Below, in pieces: positions 1-11,279 of a stretch of DNA of 64,000 nucleotides. Origin of the DNA: Trichobilharzia regenti (taxonomy: Eukaryota > Platyhelminthes > Trematoda > Strigeidida > Schistosomatidae); contig OX235264.1 in assembly GCA_944472135.2 (NCBI GenBank), forward strand, positions 87,492,319-87,556,318, in the 5' to 3' direction. Position numbers and translations under genes: made by a program. How positions within the stretch are numbered: the first letter of the stretch is position 1; each line of letters starts with the position of its first letter. The notes under the pieces were generated by a model. The model searched no databases and was not told the DNA's origin. It saw only the letters and a list, made by a program, of their open reading frames with translations.

Positions 1-1800
1 CCTAAATTTGAACCACCGTGTTTTGATGGAAACCCGGCTGATTATTTACAATTTGTAAAAGCGTCTGAGATCATGTTGAGTAGTTTTCTATTAAGTGATG
101 AATTGAAGTTAATGTATTTGATGAGATATTGCACTGGAGATGCTGCAAGAGCTATACAGTGCTGTAAGTTTATGAAGCCAAAAGAGGGCTACTACGAGGC
201 TATGAGCATATTACGTCAAAGGTTTGGAAGATTTTCGATGATTGCAGGGAAATTATTCGAGGCTGTTAAGGGTAATAATGGTCAATTACAGGATGACTCC
301 CAGGCACTCACTGAGTTTTTAGATAATTGGCTGATTTACAAGAATGGAATGATTTCGATGAATCGCATGAGTGACCTCAACTCGAGTTTTATACTAGAAG
401 TAATAGCAAGACGCCTACCTACTCGACTGCAAAGGAAGTGGATGAAGATAAGCTCCCGTATGGAGGATGAGGGTATCGAGCCAAAGTTTGATGATATCCT
501 GAAACTAGTAAAGGATAGTGTCAATCAATCTATGAGCAAGTTTGCCAGTATATTGAATCTCACTCCTAGAATAGAGCAGTCTGAGGGTAAAATGCAATCA
601 TTGATGACGAATAGGCCTCAGAGAGGTGGATATCGAGAAGGCTCCATGATGTCTAGTAATGCATATAGACCTAGTGAGTGTAACAGGTTTCGTAGTACAT
701 CCTCAACAGATAAGTTACAAGATGCAAGACAAACACGGTTGTGTTTTACACGTTTGCAAGAGGTGCATACAAAGGTGAACTGTGAACCAGTGAGCAAGTT
801 CAGTGATAAGCTAAATGTAAACTCCAGGCCTGACTCCGAATTGTGTGACGATAACGGTGGGGTGAAGAAGTCTGTAGTTGCAACTGGTAAGCCATTGTTG
901 AATAGAGTGTCACAGAATAGAGTTACTGCTTCAGAGTGCAGTTCTGACTCCAAAAGTTTACAAAGTATAACTAGTCAGAGTGAAGATATAAAACCTTTAA
1001 TGATTTGTGAGGAGGAACCAAAATTGTCTACTGCTGTTAACAAAGAGTTTGAAAATGATGAACTTGATGGTAAAGTGAATATTCATGATAATGATCATGA
1101 TACTTCACGTTTGTCTTTGGTTGATCATGATGAAATGAGGGGAATGCCTACTACTACTCAGTTAAATAAAGGTTCTGTACAACTTGAACGTGAAGTAGAA
1201 TTGAACGCAGATGCATTTGCAGAAGGTGTGCATACTTGTGAGACAGTCAGTGTAATTGATCAGCGTGTAGCCCACCTATCATCAGATGCTGGTGCTAAAC
1301 TGGAGCTAATAGTAAAAGACAGCAGTGGTAGTAATCTTGTGGTTAGACAACTTTCTGAAAGCCGAAAAAGAACAGCTTCTGATCCATCGCTAATTTCATC
1401 AACTTGTGTCACTCAGTCGTCGTTCGTGTTGTCATCCACAATGAAACAGACGCCCATCAACTCAAGTATCTTGTGCAATGACTTTGATAGTATTGGTGCA
1501 TTTGAAAGGACGAAAGATATTGCTCAGTTTAGTGAGAATAAGCCAAGTGTAAACGAGAGAGTAATTGTTAAATTGACTTGCACGAATAAAGGCATTCCTA
1601 GTTTCAAGTTACTATTCGAATGTTACTATCTTTGGTGTAAATTACTCTGTTTCTACGCTTGGTTGCCCAGATACGTCGTGTGTTTGTTCGTCATCTATAT
1701 TCTACGATACAATGACATGGGCGTGTTGCCGTTCAGATTTGAGGATATAGCTCATAGAAGGAAGTCAGCAAATGAACTCTGCGACGATTTTCCAACCTAG
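1..1800 (+). CDS. Gag-like protein with hydrophobic C-terminal tail, 5' partial
   Basis: The frame is open from base 1, so the first ATG at 73 is internal; the intact sisters start about 50 codons before base 1. It begins inside the DUF1759-type gag core of BEL/Pao elements (PKFEPPCFDGNPADYL, then YCTGDAARAI and ILRQRFG). A zinc-knuckle region follows in which the CFxCLxxGH pattern has become CFTRLQEVH, so the second Cys and the Gly are gone. An acidic and Ser-rich linker leads to a hydrophobic stretch (around bases 1600-1710, rich in L, F, Y, W, C and V) and a polar tail ending CDDFPT. The likely role is particle assembly. The tail suggests membrane anchoring, but that is inference. No polymerase frame follows. 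The domain call is firm; activity is unknown. Confidence 0.8.
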   Translation, partial: PKFEPPCFDGNPADYLQFVKASEIMLSSFLLSDELKLMYLMRYCTGDAARAIQCCKFMKPKEGYYEAMSILRQRFGRFSMIAGKLFEAVKGNNGQLQDDSQALTEFLDNWLIYKNGMISMNRMSDLNSSFILEVIARRLPTRLQRKWMKISSRMEDEGIEPKFDDILKLVKDSVNQSMSKFASILNLTPRIEQSEGKMQSLMTNRPQRGGYREGSMMSSNAYRPSECNRFRSTSSTDKLQDARQTRLCFTRLQEVHTKVNCEPVSKFSDKLNVNSRPDSELCDDNGGVKKSVVATGKPLLNRVSQNRVTASECSSDSKSLQSITSQSEDIKPLMICEEEPKLSTAVNKEFENDELDGKVNIHDNDHDTSRLSLVDHDEMRGMPTTTQLNKGSVQLEREVELNADAFAEGVHTCETVSVIDQRVAHLSSDAGAKLELIVKDSSGSNLVVRQLSESRKRTASDPSLISSTCVTQSSFVLSSTMKQTPINSSILCNDFDSIGAFERTKDIAQFSENKPSVNERVIVKLTCTNKGIPSFKLLFECYYLWCKLLCFYAWLPRYVVCLFVIYILRYNDMGVLPFRFEDIAHRRKSANELCDDFPT

Positions 1801-1803
1801 GGC

Positions 1804-2260
1804 GTCAACCTGAGAAGGGTTGTAGGCTTACTGCTGTAAGTCCTACAATTCTTCAAAGGGTAGCGCATCAATGAGCAGTCCAATGTGCTTGGTGTGTGAT
1901 TTTGTACATATGTTCATATTGTATATACTGAATTGATATCATCTGTCATCTAGCTGTTGGTAATTCTGTTTGTGTCCGGACGACTTCCACTTGGATCATC
2001 AACCTGAGAAGGAATGTAGGCGTACTGCTGTAAGTCCTACAGTTCTTCAAGGGTGGTTTGTCGTGCCAGAATCCACAACATTTGATGTGTCAATTGTACA
2101 TATGTTTGTGCTAAATAATTGTGTGAGTTCCAATTATTGCAATTGTTGGTTAATCTTGTTTGTGTCCGGACATTCAACAACTTGCAATCGTCAACCTGTG
2201 AAGGGTTGTAGGCGTACTGGTGTAAGTCTTGCGATTCTTCAAAGGAATTCCATCAAGAAA
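1804..2260 (+). repeat. Triple ~193-bp tandem repeat behind gag A
   Basis: A block starting TCAACCTG and containing TGTAGGCGTACTG...CCTAC occurs near 1804, 1999 and 2191, a spacing of 192-195 bp. Each unit can form a hairpin (TGTAGG against CCTACA), and two of them end with TTTGTGTCCGGAC. The same triplet follows gag in copies D and E. Copy B lacks one unit, as expected from unequal exchange within the array. Confidence 0.8.
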
Positions 2261-2263
2261 TGA

Positions 2264-2961
2264 TCCGCGAGTGTGTGTGTACTGTTTGTATATACGTGTG
2301 GTGTGTCATATCAATTGGTGGTGTTTTTGGATTCATTGTGTTTACTCGTTGTTTTCGTGCCTTGTTTTTATTGCGTAATTTTGTTAAAATTTTCGTCGTG
2401 ATTACTTCTGAAGTTGTTTCGAGTCTTCTGCATCCGTGAATGAATTGATTGATGTTAAGGACAGCAGATGGGTCGTATACGCCGGGGAGGCTAGGCTATT
2501 GGTGCGAATGAAATGCATACGGAGATAATGGTTAGGTGCGTTCCGAAACGCCGGGGAGCGGGAGTGTAAACGACTGAGGCTCGCATACGTCACCGCTACT
2601 AGAACTGAGGCAGAATGAGTGACAAACGATTTCAGTGGTAATTGGTAGTGAGTAGATAGGAGGATGTGCGTAAAGTATCGTGAGGTGGTGCTATGGTCAC
2701 GTTGCATTCTGCAAGAGTCATTCTAGCAAGTGGCGATTGTGTTGCAAGAGGATGTGTCAAGAGGATGCCTTAAAATGTTAGGCGCAGGTCGTCATTGATG
2801 TGTGAGATTGTGCTGTGGGTGGTATGCTTGTGGTGTGTTGGCTTTTCTGTTTGTTTTCCATTTCAGCTCTGTCCGTGTGACCCAGGTTCTCGCAATGGCA
2901 TCCAAATCAAAGTGTATTGGTCGTGAAGGAAAAAAGGGATGGATCCTTTTTTTCCGGGGAG
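2264..2961 (+). other. Conserved 3' untranslated region before the LTR
   Basis: This sequence is shared with copies B, D, E and the 47.5-kb fragment but has no convincing coding frame. The open stretches on either strand are not conserved as proteins. It ends with a purine-rich tract (GAAGGAAAAAAGGGATGG) followed by a T run and CCGGGGAG directly before the LTR. The purine tract is a possible plus-strand primer. Confidence 0.6.
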
Positions 2962-3321
2962 TGTCAATGGAGTTGAAGATTGAACGATCAATTCATGGTT
3001 GTTTGCTCAAAATCAACTTCCCCAATTTTCGCGGAGGCATCAATACGACAGTCATCGTCTCATCGGTCGCTGTTCAGAAAGAAGTCAGCAGTAAACCATC
3101 AGAAGTAATTTTGTGATTTATTATTGTAATATTTGTTCACAGACCCTAGTAAAAACATTATTTATATATGTTGGTGTAACAATAAAGAATTCTCGAGTGG
3201 CCAATCGGTCATTTGGTTTTTTCGTCCGTTATTACTAAGCATTTCTGAAAAGTGCAAGGAACAGCGTGAGCCCGAGCGTAGCAAGAGCTGGGCATTAACG
3301 GTTTTTGAGACGTGGCTGACA
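2962..3321 (+). repeat. 3' LTR of copy A
   Basis: This is a 360-bp LTR with ends TGTCAATGG and GGCTGACA. It contains a polyadenylation signal (AACAATAAAGAATTC near 3180) and a conserved block CCCGAGCGTAGCAAGAGC. It mirrors 11280-11639 exactly in position (coordinates sum to 14601). The right flank ATTAG belongs to the LINE. Confidence 0.9.
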
Positions 3322-5560
3322 ATTAGCTTGGCTTCATTGTCGTGAAAGTTCCTGAATATGGATCCTAAGAGCATCCTCGACTTTCGAGTCTGTGATGCTA
3401 CTTGCTCAGAGAATGTTAAGTCACTAGAGCACCTCAAGCCTAAGTCAACGACGCTTCGGAGTTCGGTTAGGTTAACAGATTGAAGCGTTAATTTTAAGTC
3501 AATTGAAGGTGCACCGAGGCAGATCCAGCCACATTTGTTCGGGTTAAATTGTAGATTCCATAAAGACAACCAAGCAGTCACTTTGTCTAATTCCTCCTGC
3601 ACTACATTCTCGAAGTACCCTAAGTCATCACATTGGAATGTATAAGCTACTTTTAGGTCATCTGCAAAGATGAATGGTTTCCCGTGTGGGAAGCAAGAGC
3701 ATATGTCATTGATGTATGGTGTAGATAGAAGGGGTCCAAGGACACTACCTTGTACTACACCAGAAGTGATTGGGCTAGATTTGGAAGTTACAGACCCGAG
3801 TTTAACTATTTGGGACCTGTCGTTGAGGAATGATTTAAGCCATCCTAATAATGGGTCACGTATTCCTGAGGAGTTCAGCTTATTTGTTAGCAGTAAATGG
3901 TCAACACGGTCAAATGCCTTAGAAATGTCAAAGCAGATGACAAGTAGATGCCGCCTGTCACGACTGCTGGTCACAAAATTGGAGAATTCTAGGTGACATG
4001 TTAAACATGATCTGGATTTCAGGAATCCATGTTGGTTCGGACTTATAATGTTGCAGCTAAGCATGTGTTTGATTAGGTTGTCTTTGACTAGTCTCTCCAT
4101 GATTCTAAATGCTATAGGTGTGATATTGATTGGCCGGTAGTTACTGACTTCAGTTTTCGAGCCAGATTTGTGTTTAGGCTTAATGAATGTTGTCTTCCAT
4201 ATGTCAGGGTAAGTTGGGGTTTCTAGGGACATTGTGAATATTTTAAGCAGCAGTAGAGGAATGTCATGGCCATCATATTTATAAAAATAGGATGATATAC
4301 CGTCAGTACCGAAACCTTTTGAACTTTGAGGGTTCTCATAGTTTGGGCAATGTTAGCATAAGTGAATTCAACAGTACTAATTTGGTTTGGTGTGAGTGGA
4401 GATGGAGTTTGTGCCATATTAGTACCAGGGTGTATATCAAGTCACTGGATTGAGGGCCTAATGTAGTTACCTGCAAAAGCTCTGTTGAATATTTCACACA
4501 TGTCTGCAGAGTTAGTGCATAGCCTACCTTCGTCTTTGAGGAGAGAAATGCTGTGATTTTTGCGATTCATTCGCTTCCTTAAGATTTCTGTGAGTGCATA
4601 CAATCTAGCAGGACTGGCTACTGCGATGCGTTCTTCCTTTCTCATACAGAAGTCTCAAGCTTGTGAGGTGGAGCTAAGGGTGTTAAGTATTAGACCTAGT
4701 GTGCCAAAGTCGAGGTGTTTGAAGTAACTTATTGAGATTCTCTTCAGTTTCGCACGATCCTTTAGTTTTATGAATGACTTTCTATGTGAGGAAACCTTTA
4801 GTGTTTGGAGTGGAATGGCACCATCTAAGCATGTGTTCGAGTTATGGTAGAAGATGGTTAGGGCTCTCGATAGGTCATCAGTAGCGAATTATTCATCTCG
4901 TTCGGAGGATCTTAGCATTGATTCTACCAAGGCCCAGTTTGCCTTACTATAGTTCCTATATATTACTTGTTGTGAAGTGGAGGTATGAGCTGCATTGCTA
5001 CTCAGCGGAATTGGCAGTGCACACATCACTGTTTTTTAGTCGCTCCCTGGAAACTCAGAACCTACTAGCGTTGAAAGGGGGCTTATATTGTGGCAGAAGA
5101 TTAAGTCTAGTACGTTATTACCTCTTGTGGGAGTAGTGACAGTTTGTTTCCAGCCAAGTATATCCAGTGCGCCCAAGAACCTGTCAAATTTAGTTGGGCC
5201 TGTGGGTATATCCCAGTTGATTTCATGTAAGTTAAAGTTTCCACATATGATCTTGTGCTCGTATGGAAGAATGGAAACTTGCTCCAGTGCATTAATCATT
5301 TGTGCGTCGTAATCACTAAAGGTGCCAGGTGCTCTGTAGATACATCCTATCAGTAGTGTGGCACTTTTGAAGTGTACATAGGGTGCCATGCATGCCATTC
5401 AGTCCCCCATTTTTTAGTTGTAACACAGTAAGTGAGTTCAGAAAGTACATTAGGCTGCCTCCTGCCTAACCACTGTTCCTGTCACACCGAAAGTGTGTGT
5501 ACCCATCGATGCTTATCGGTTCGTCTGCGGTGACAGCAGGATTCGGTAATAATAATTACT
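3322..5560 (-). pseudogene. LINE ORF2 (endonuclease + RT), broken
   Basis: The endonuclease piece (about 5398-5036) shows GNFNLHEINW, LDLIFCHN and GSEFPGSD, which are the APE-fold motifs; the Asp of the usual GDFN motif is Asn here. The RT piece (4232-3322) shows NYRPINITPI, CFDISKAFDRV, SGVVQGSVLGP and FADDLKVAY. A frameshift near 4300 splits the linker before the RT, and further breaks lie between 4440 and 5030. RT is cut by the LTR after the thumb region, and the apparent C-terminus is LTR-derived. It would have nicked target DNA and copied LINE RNA. It is dead by multiple frameshifts and truncation. Confidence 0.8.
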
Positions 5561-7160
5561 GGGGGTTTGTATACCAGCGAATGTGACCTGAGCATCGGTC
5601 CTTTGTTAAGGATAAATCCAGCATTAATGAGTATTAAGTAGAGTTGAGAGTTGAAGTAGTGTTTGAAGTGTTTAAGCTCACCAACAAGGCTGAAATGTGC
5701 AACGGCACCCCGCGTTTCCGCGTGTCCTAAGAATTCTGCGTTGCAACTAGTTTCGGTCCAATGTTCGCCTATGTCTATCGAGTTATTATCTATCTCTTTC
5801 AGTGGGAAATTAGTTATTTTATTGGATTCACTACTGGATGAGGTAGTTCTATGTTTGGGTAGGTTGGAGGCTTGGGTAGGAGTTATTATTTGGCCTGTGC
5901 TTGTACAAGCATTGGATGTGATTAACAGTTCCGTGTGCACTGGCCTATGTCTGTTTTCTTCCCGATAGGAAACCGAAATTAGTGGTACTGGTTCAGAAGA
6001 GTCAACATCCCCACCAGCTGTTTGGTTGGCGCTGACAGGGATGTTTTGGGTAAAAAATCATTGGTACCTTGTGATGTTCATGACTTATTATTCTATCTAA
6101 TGTGTAGAGACATTCTAAGAGACTTTACACGGGTTTCGTTATATGCATAGCCGCACTGTGGTTTGTTTCCCAGAAGACTTGTTCCGTATAATCTGCCAAA
6201 GTTAGTTTTTGTGTCATGCTTTGAAGACCCTGAGTGGTTGGTGGCTGAGGTCTAAGTGTCGTCACTTATACTACTTTGCGTAATACCGTCACTACACCAG
6301 CTACTAGTGTAACTTCGCGCAGTATGCGAGTAGGTTGTGTAGTTGTTGTCCCTGAACTCTATGTCCTTATTTCTGTTTTTAATTTGGTTGCTGGCATAGT
6401 TTTGAATATTATTTGTTTGGGAGTTAGGCATTTTCGCCACCCTAAGTAAGATTCTTTGAACCTCTTTCAACCCCTCATTATCTGGTATATTGTAAATAAT
6501 CACACTTAGTTTCGTATCAAGTCTTTTGATAACCTCTGTTGCGATGAAGTTTATCAAGGTGTCTACCTTAGTTACTGATTCCGTGTCAAGTTCGAAAGGG
6601 TTTATGGTCCTGGTCAGAATGTTCAGAGGTGTAAACTCGCAGACTTGTGATTTGACATCACTAATCTGTGTTGATAGCTCAGATATGTTGGCGAAATTTT
6701 CTAAACATCCTGCATTCATGGCCTTACCACACCTTATGTCCCGCATCTCAGTCTTCAGTTCTTCTGCAGACAGCTTTAGTAGGTGCTGAATCTGGACTTG
6801 GTATCTGAAATTTTGTGACACGTACATAGGATGAAGTGGAGAGGTCCGTGTCAGGGCCAGGTGCTGAGTTTGTGTAAGCAACGCTACCACTAGTTGTTAG
6901 AATGGTTTTGTTGTCACTAACGGCCAGAGTAGATGATAGTGTTACAGCAGCTCGACGATTGCGGTGTGTCGGCGTGCTGTGTGTCTCACTTCCATATTTT
7001 GTGGGAGTTGTGTTGGTCGTTGTCGAGAGCATATATGTACTCTCGGTCATCAGTTTGGCAGGTGACTGAGTTCATGGCTCTTTTGTCTGATGAAAGAGTT
7101 ATTGGTTACAATTATGGAACTGGAGAAACGCTTGTACAAGTCTCACAGCAAAAATAGAAA
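5561..7160 (-). pseudogene. LINE ORF1 (nucleic-acid-binding protein), broken
   Basis: Minus-strand fragments at 7050-6748 and 6890-6252 match the ORF1 layout of X and L4: a Ser/Thr-rich start, then INFIATEVIKRL and VIIYNIPDNEGL, which parallels the LGYNIPD and VYNVPD strands of an RRM-like domain in the other copies. The frames change near 6880 and after 6250, so the gene is disrupted. In this family ORF1 coats LINE RNA. The assignment rests on similarity within the window. Confidence 0.65.
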
Positions 7161-7190
7161 TATATAGCGTATCAAGCTAAAATAAAACGC

Positions 7191-7872
7191 AAACGTTGAT
7201 TGCAGTGGTAGTTGGTAGTGAATAGATAAGAGGATGTGCGAAGAGTATCATGAGGTGGTGCTATGGTCGCGTTGCTTTCTGCCAGTCATTCTAGCAAGTG
7301 GCGATTGTTTTGCAAGAGGATGTGTCAAGAGGATGCCTTAAACTGTTAGGCGAAGGTTGTCATTGATGTGTGAGATTGTGCTGTGGGTATGCTTGTGTTG
7401 TGTTGGCTTTTCTGTTTGTTTTCCATTTCAGCTCTGTCCGTGTGACCCAGGTTCTCGCAATGGCATCCAAATCAAAGTGTATTGGTCGTGAAGGAAAAAA
7501 GGGATGGATCCTTTTTTTCCGGGGAGTGTCAATGGAGTTGAAGATTGAACGATCAATTCATGGTTGTTTGCTCAAAATCAACTTCCCAAATTCTCGCGGA
7601 GGCATCAATACGACAGTCATCGTCTCATCGGTCGCTGTTCGTTGGAAGACAGAGAAAAACTGTCAGAAGTATTATTGTGATCGATTGTTATAACATTTAT
7701 TCTTATACTTTGTGTAATAACCTTATTGTTGGTTATATGTTGGTGAAAGAATAAAGGATTCTTGAGTCGCCAATCTGTGTTGGGGTTTTTCGCGTTGGTC
7801 ATTGGACATAGTTACTAAAAGTCTTCCAAAGACAGCGTGAAGTACAGTGTAGTTAGACCTGGTCATATGACA
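7191..7872 (+). mobile_element. Old 3' fragment of the gag-only LTR family
   Basis: This matches the sub-terminal region of copy A (2630-2961), followed by an LTR at 7527-7872 starting TGTCAATGG. The second half of the LTR is much more divergent than in any other copy (for example GTTGGAAGACAGAG where others read GTTCAGAAAGAAG). The end at CATATGACA is inferred. There is no gag. It lies only in the centre of the palindrome. Confidence 0.7.
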
Positions 7873-8604
7873 GTCCATGTGAGAGAGATCCTGCTATCCA
7901 TCATTCGTCTCACAATAATAAATCCAAAAATGCCTGGGAAGCTTTCATTTATCTTAAACTGTGCGGCTGGATTTAACAGCAAAACTTCAAATGATTAATT
8001 ACTGAATGTTCGAGATGCCGCGAATGCCTAATAATAATATTTTATTCACATAAATCAAGCATCTACATGATTGGAATATCGTTTGTACAGGCATGATCAT
8101 GTCTGAGAAATACACTGTTTTATGACATAAATACTAGATTTTTGATTTGTCGTAGGTAGGCGCTGTTGTGCACGATTTTGTGTGGTTGTGTTGTGCAAGC
8201 TAATGGAACGAATATTAATGTTACATTTGACTATTCTAACGTTGTTTCCTCATTTTTATACACCCTTCTAAAACCGTTTAGCCATCATGGTGGTTATCAA
8301 CGACCACGATCCCGTGGGTTCCAGTGCACTTCTTAGGTCCTGGCTATACGTACAAAACCTTCTACTTCGATGTTTCTCTATCACATAGTCCAGTATCCTG
8401 TGTCTATTGCGAATTGACTGTGTGTTGTAATTATTTGTAATCGTAGTATTAGTATTTCGAGATGACCGAATTACAAGAATCCAAACAAAACACAGAGAGG
8501 GCGGAATTCAGGAATTTGTATTTAGCGGACTTCTAATGCAATTCATATAAGAATTATATTAACAATCTACAGTAAATATATAAACAATACAGAGATAGAA
8601 ATTG
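7873..8604. other. Non-coding spacer with a LINE 3' tail
   Basis: No gene is supported. Near 8026-8130 there is a minus-oriented LINE 3' end (AATAATAATATTTTATTCAC, then TTGTACAGGCATGATCATG). It resembles the fragments inserted at 35880 and 44606. The rest shows no recognisable structure. Confidence 0.5.
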
Positions 8605-9389
8605 TCAATCACCACATCCGCCACACGTCGAATGTCTCCTTGCGTATTTATACTGATATCGCGGTTTGCTTGCCAGTCTCTGCGATCTTCTGACTGATTC
8701 TGTGATATTATTTCCATCAGTATCATCTAGACTTATTTCTGAATTATCTATAAAGTCAGGATTAGTAGCGGAGTCATTATAATCATAATTGGAACGACCT
8801 ACTTCATTTATTCTCACTTGATCCAAGTGTCTGTTATGAATTGAATTATCTTCGATGTCTAATATCTTCACCATTCAATTTCCCATTCTTTGTAGTATGA
8901 TACCAATAGAAGGTATATAATCATTCCCTCTGTAATAATGTACATCAGAAGTCGTGGACATCAGATGCTTTCTGAGAATTCGAGATTTGAATAGTTTTGC
9001 AGGACTTTCATGAGTACTTGTATACTTCGCATTGCGATATTGAAGTAAGAAGTTACCCACACATCTCTCTAGCTCATCAAAATTTTGAGGACTCATTGAT
9101 GCTATAGCACTCTTTAATGTTCGTACAAAATTTTTTGTCAACCCGTTTGACTGAGGATGACGTGGTGTTGTGTACAAATGACGACAACCTATATGTTTGA
9201 GCCAATCATTGAAGTTCTTCTCCGTAAGATGAGTACCATTGTCAGTAACTAAGACATCTGGAATTCCTTCTCGACTAAAAATCTTTCTCAACGCTCTGTG
9301 AGTGAATATGGCATTAGAACTATCTGTAATAATGACTTCTGGCCATCTAGAATAAGAATCCACAATAGCTAAAGCATAATATGAATTTA
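8605..9389 (-). pseudogene. Ty3/gypsy integrase core and C-terminal tail, fragment
   Basis: The minus strand encodes an rve-type integrase core: VDSYSRWPEV gives the first Asp and VTDNGTHLTEKNF the second. At the expected D-35-E position (SNGLTKNF) the catalytic Glu is Lys. The downstream reading VKILDIEDNSIHNRHLDQVR and RRSQRLASKPRYQY is a typical gypsy pol end, reached through one in-frame TGA at 8875-8877. The upstream part is replaced at 9390 by the inverted LINE. It would have inserted element cDNA, but it lacks a catalytic residue and is truncated. Confidence 0.85.
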
Positions 9390-11279
9390 ATATACCCACA
9401 GGCCCAACTAAATTTGACAGGTTCTTGGGCGCACTGGATATACTTGGCTGGAAACAAACTGTCACTACTCCCACAAGAGGTAATAACGTACTAGACTTAA
9501 TCTTCTGCCACAATATAAGCCCCCTTTCAACGCTAGTAGGTTCTGAGTTTCCAGGGAGCGACTAAAAAACAGTGATGTGTGCACTGCCAATTCCGCTGAG
9601 TAGCAATGCAGCTCATACCTCCACTTCACAACAAGTAATATATAGGAACTATAGTAAGGCAAACTGGACCTTGGTAGAATCAATGCTAAGATCCTCCGAA
9701 CGAGATGAATAATTCGCTACTGATGACCTATCGAGAGCCCTAACCATCTTCTACCATAACTCGAACACATGCTTAGATGGTGCCATTCCACTCCAAACAC
9801 TAAAGGTTTCCTCACATAGAAAGTCATTCATAAAACTAAAGGATCGTGCGAAACTGAAGAGAATCTCAATAAGTTACTTCAAACACCTCGACTTTGGCAC
9901 ACTAGGTCTAATACTTAACACCCTTAGCTCCACCTCACAAGCTTGAGACTTCTGTATGAGAAAGGAAGAACGCATCGCAGTAGCCAGTCCTGCTAGATTG
10001 TATGCACTCACAGAAATCTTAAGGAAGCGAATGAATCGCAAAAATCACAGCATTTCTCTCCTCAAAGACGAAGGTAGGCTATGCACTAACTCTGCAGACA
10101 TGTGTGAAATATTCAACAGAGCTTTTGCAGGTAACTACATTAGGCCCTCAATCCAGTGACTTGATATACACCCTGGTACTAATATGGCACAAACTCCATC
10201 TCCACTCACACCAAACCAAATTAGTACTGTTGAATTCACTTATGCTAACATTGCCCAAACTATGAGAACCCTCAAAGTTCAAAAGGTTTCGGTACTGACG
10301 GTATATCATCCTATTTTTATAAATATGATGGCCATGACATTCCTCTACTGCTGCTTAAAATATTCACAATGTCCCTAGAAACCCCAACTTACCCTGACAT
10401 ATGGAAGACAACATTCATTAAGCCTAAACACAAATCTGGCTCGAAAACTGAAGTCAGTAACTACCGGCCAATCAATATCACACCTATAGCATTTAGAATC
10501 ATGGAGAGACTAGTCAAAGACAACCTAATCAAACACATGCTTAGCTGCAACATTATAAGTCCGAACCAACATGGATTCCTGAAATCCAGATCATGTTTAA
10601 CATGTCACCTAGAATTCTCCAATTTTGTGACCAGCAGTCGTGACAGGCGGCATCTACTTGTCATCTGCTTTGACATTTCTAAGGCATTTGACCGTGTTGA
10701 CCATTTACTGCTAACAAATAAGCTGAACTCCTCAGGAATACGTGACCCATTATTAGGATGGCTTAAATCATTCCTCAACGACAGGTCCCAAATAGTTAAA
10801 CTCGGGTCTGTAACTTCCAAATCTAGCCCAATCACTTCTGGTGTAGTACAAGGTAGTGTCCTTGGACCCCTTCTATCTACACCATACATCAATGACATAT
10901 GCTCTTGCTTCCCACACGGGAAACCATTCATCTTTGCAGATGACCTAAAAGTAGCTTATACATTCCAATGTGATGACTTAGGGTACTTCGAGAATGTAGT
11001 GCAGGAGGAATTAGACAAAGTGACTGCTTGGTTGTCTTTATGGAATCTACAATTTAACCCGAACAAATGTGGCTGGATCTGCCTCGGTGCACCTTCAATT
11101 GACTTAAAATTAACGCTTCAATCTGTTAACCTAACCAAACTCCGAAGCGTCGTTGACTTAGGCTTGAGGTGCTCTAGTGACTTAACATTCTCTGAGCAAG
11201 TAGCATCACAGACTCGAAAGTCGAGGATGCTCTTAGGATCCATATTCAGGAACTTTCACGACAATGAAGCCAAGCTAAT
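9390..11279 (+). mobile_element. CR1-like LINE, right (inverted) copy
   Basis: This is the reverse complement of 3322-5211 with very few changes: the compared 356-residue RT frame differs at three residues, two of them in the LTR-derived end. It starts abruptly inside the endonuclease at 9390, where the mirror symmetry stops (next base T versus expected G). It is cut by the LTR at 11280, at the same base as the left copy. Confidence 0.9.
9390..11279 (+). pseudogene. LINE RT (ORF2) fragment, right copy
   Basis: The RT is readable from about 10184, with a frame break near 10290, and from 10369 to 11279: NYRPINITPI, CFDISKAFDRV, SGVVQGSVLGP, FADDLKVAY and FNPNKCGWIC. The endonuclease survives only as a short 5' stub. 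The predicted protein runs on into the antisense LTR for about 53 codons, so its C-terminus is not native. Its breaks are the same as in the left copy, so the copy was already dead when duplicated. Confidence 0.8.

Larger units (their letters stand above)
1..3321 (+). mobile_element. Gag-only LTR element copy A (5' end outside window)
   Basis: This is a non-autonomous LTR retrotransposon of BEL/Pao character and the left arm partner of copy B. Reading left to right it holds a gag frame already open at base 1, a triple 193-bp repeat, a conserved sub-terminal region and a 3' LTR ending in TGACA at 3321. There is no protease, RT or integrase between gag and the LTR. The 3' LTR abuts the minus-strand LINE at 3322. 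The same LTR/LINE junction occurs in copy B, so it is older than the palindromic duplication. The 5' LTR lies outside the window. Confidence 0.85.
3322..7190 (-). mobile_element. CR1-like LINE, left copy (interrupted at its 3' end)
   Basis: On the minus strand this runs from an ORF1 relic (about 7050-5480) through an APE-type endonuclease to an RT cut off by the LTR at 3322. It belongs to the same family as LINEs X and L4 (shared RT wording YRPINIT, FADDLKV, SGVVQGSVLGP). The last part of ORF2 and the 3' UTR are missing. The stretch 3322-5211 is repeated inverted at 9390-11279; 5212-7190 is present only here. The 5' limit is approximate. Confidence 0.8.

Noticed and set aside
1803..2260. CRISPR-like array
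   Set aside because: Only three long, imperfect units of about 193 bp, repeated in each transposon copy; the context is eukaryotic.
2402..2707. Minus-strand open frame of about 100 codons before the LTR, also in copies B, D and the 47.5-kb fragment
   Set aside because: It is repeated because the element is repeated. Stops and lengths differ between copies, and it lies in the sub-terminal non-coding region.
2802..3116. Plus-strand open frame crossing into the LTR (also at 7370, 11485, 24599 and 47848)
   Set aside because: It overlaps the LTR start and the purine tract, and its start and end change between copies. Not a protein-coding gene.
3670..3996. 108-codon plus-strand frame inside the LINE RT (also mirrored at 10605)
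   Set aside because: Antisense shadow of the RT frame.
9465..9683. Minus-strand frame shared with 4918-5136
   Set aside because: Lies in the broken endonuclease linker of both LINE copies; no motif; present twice only because of the palindrome.
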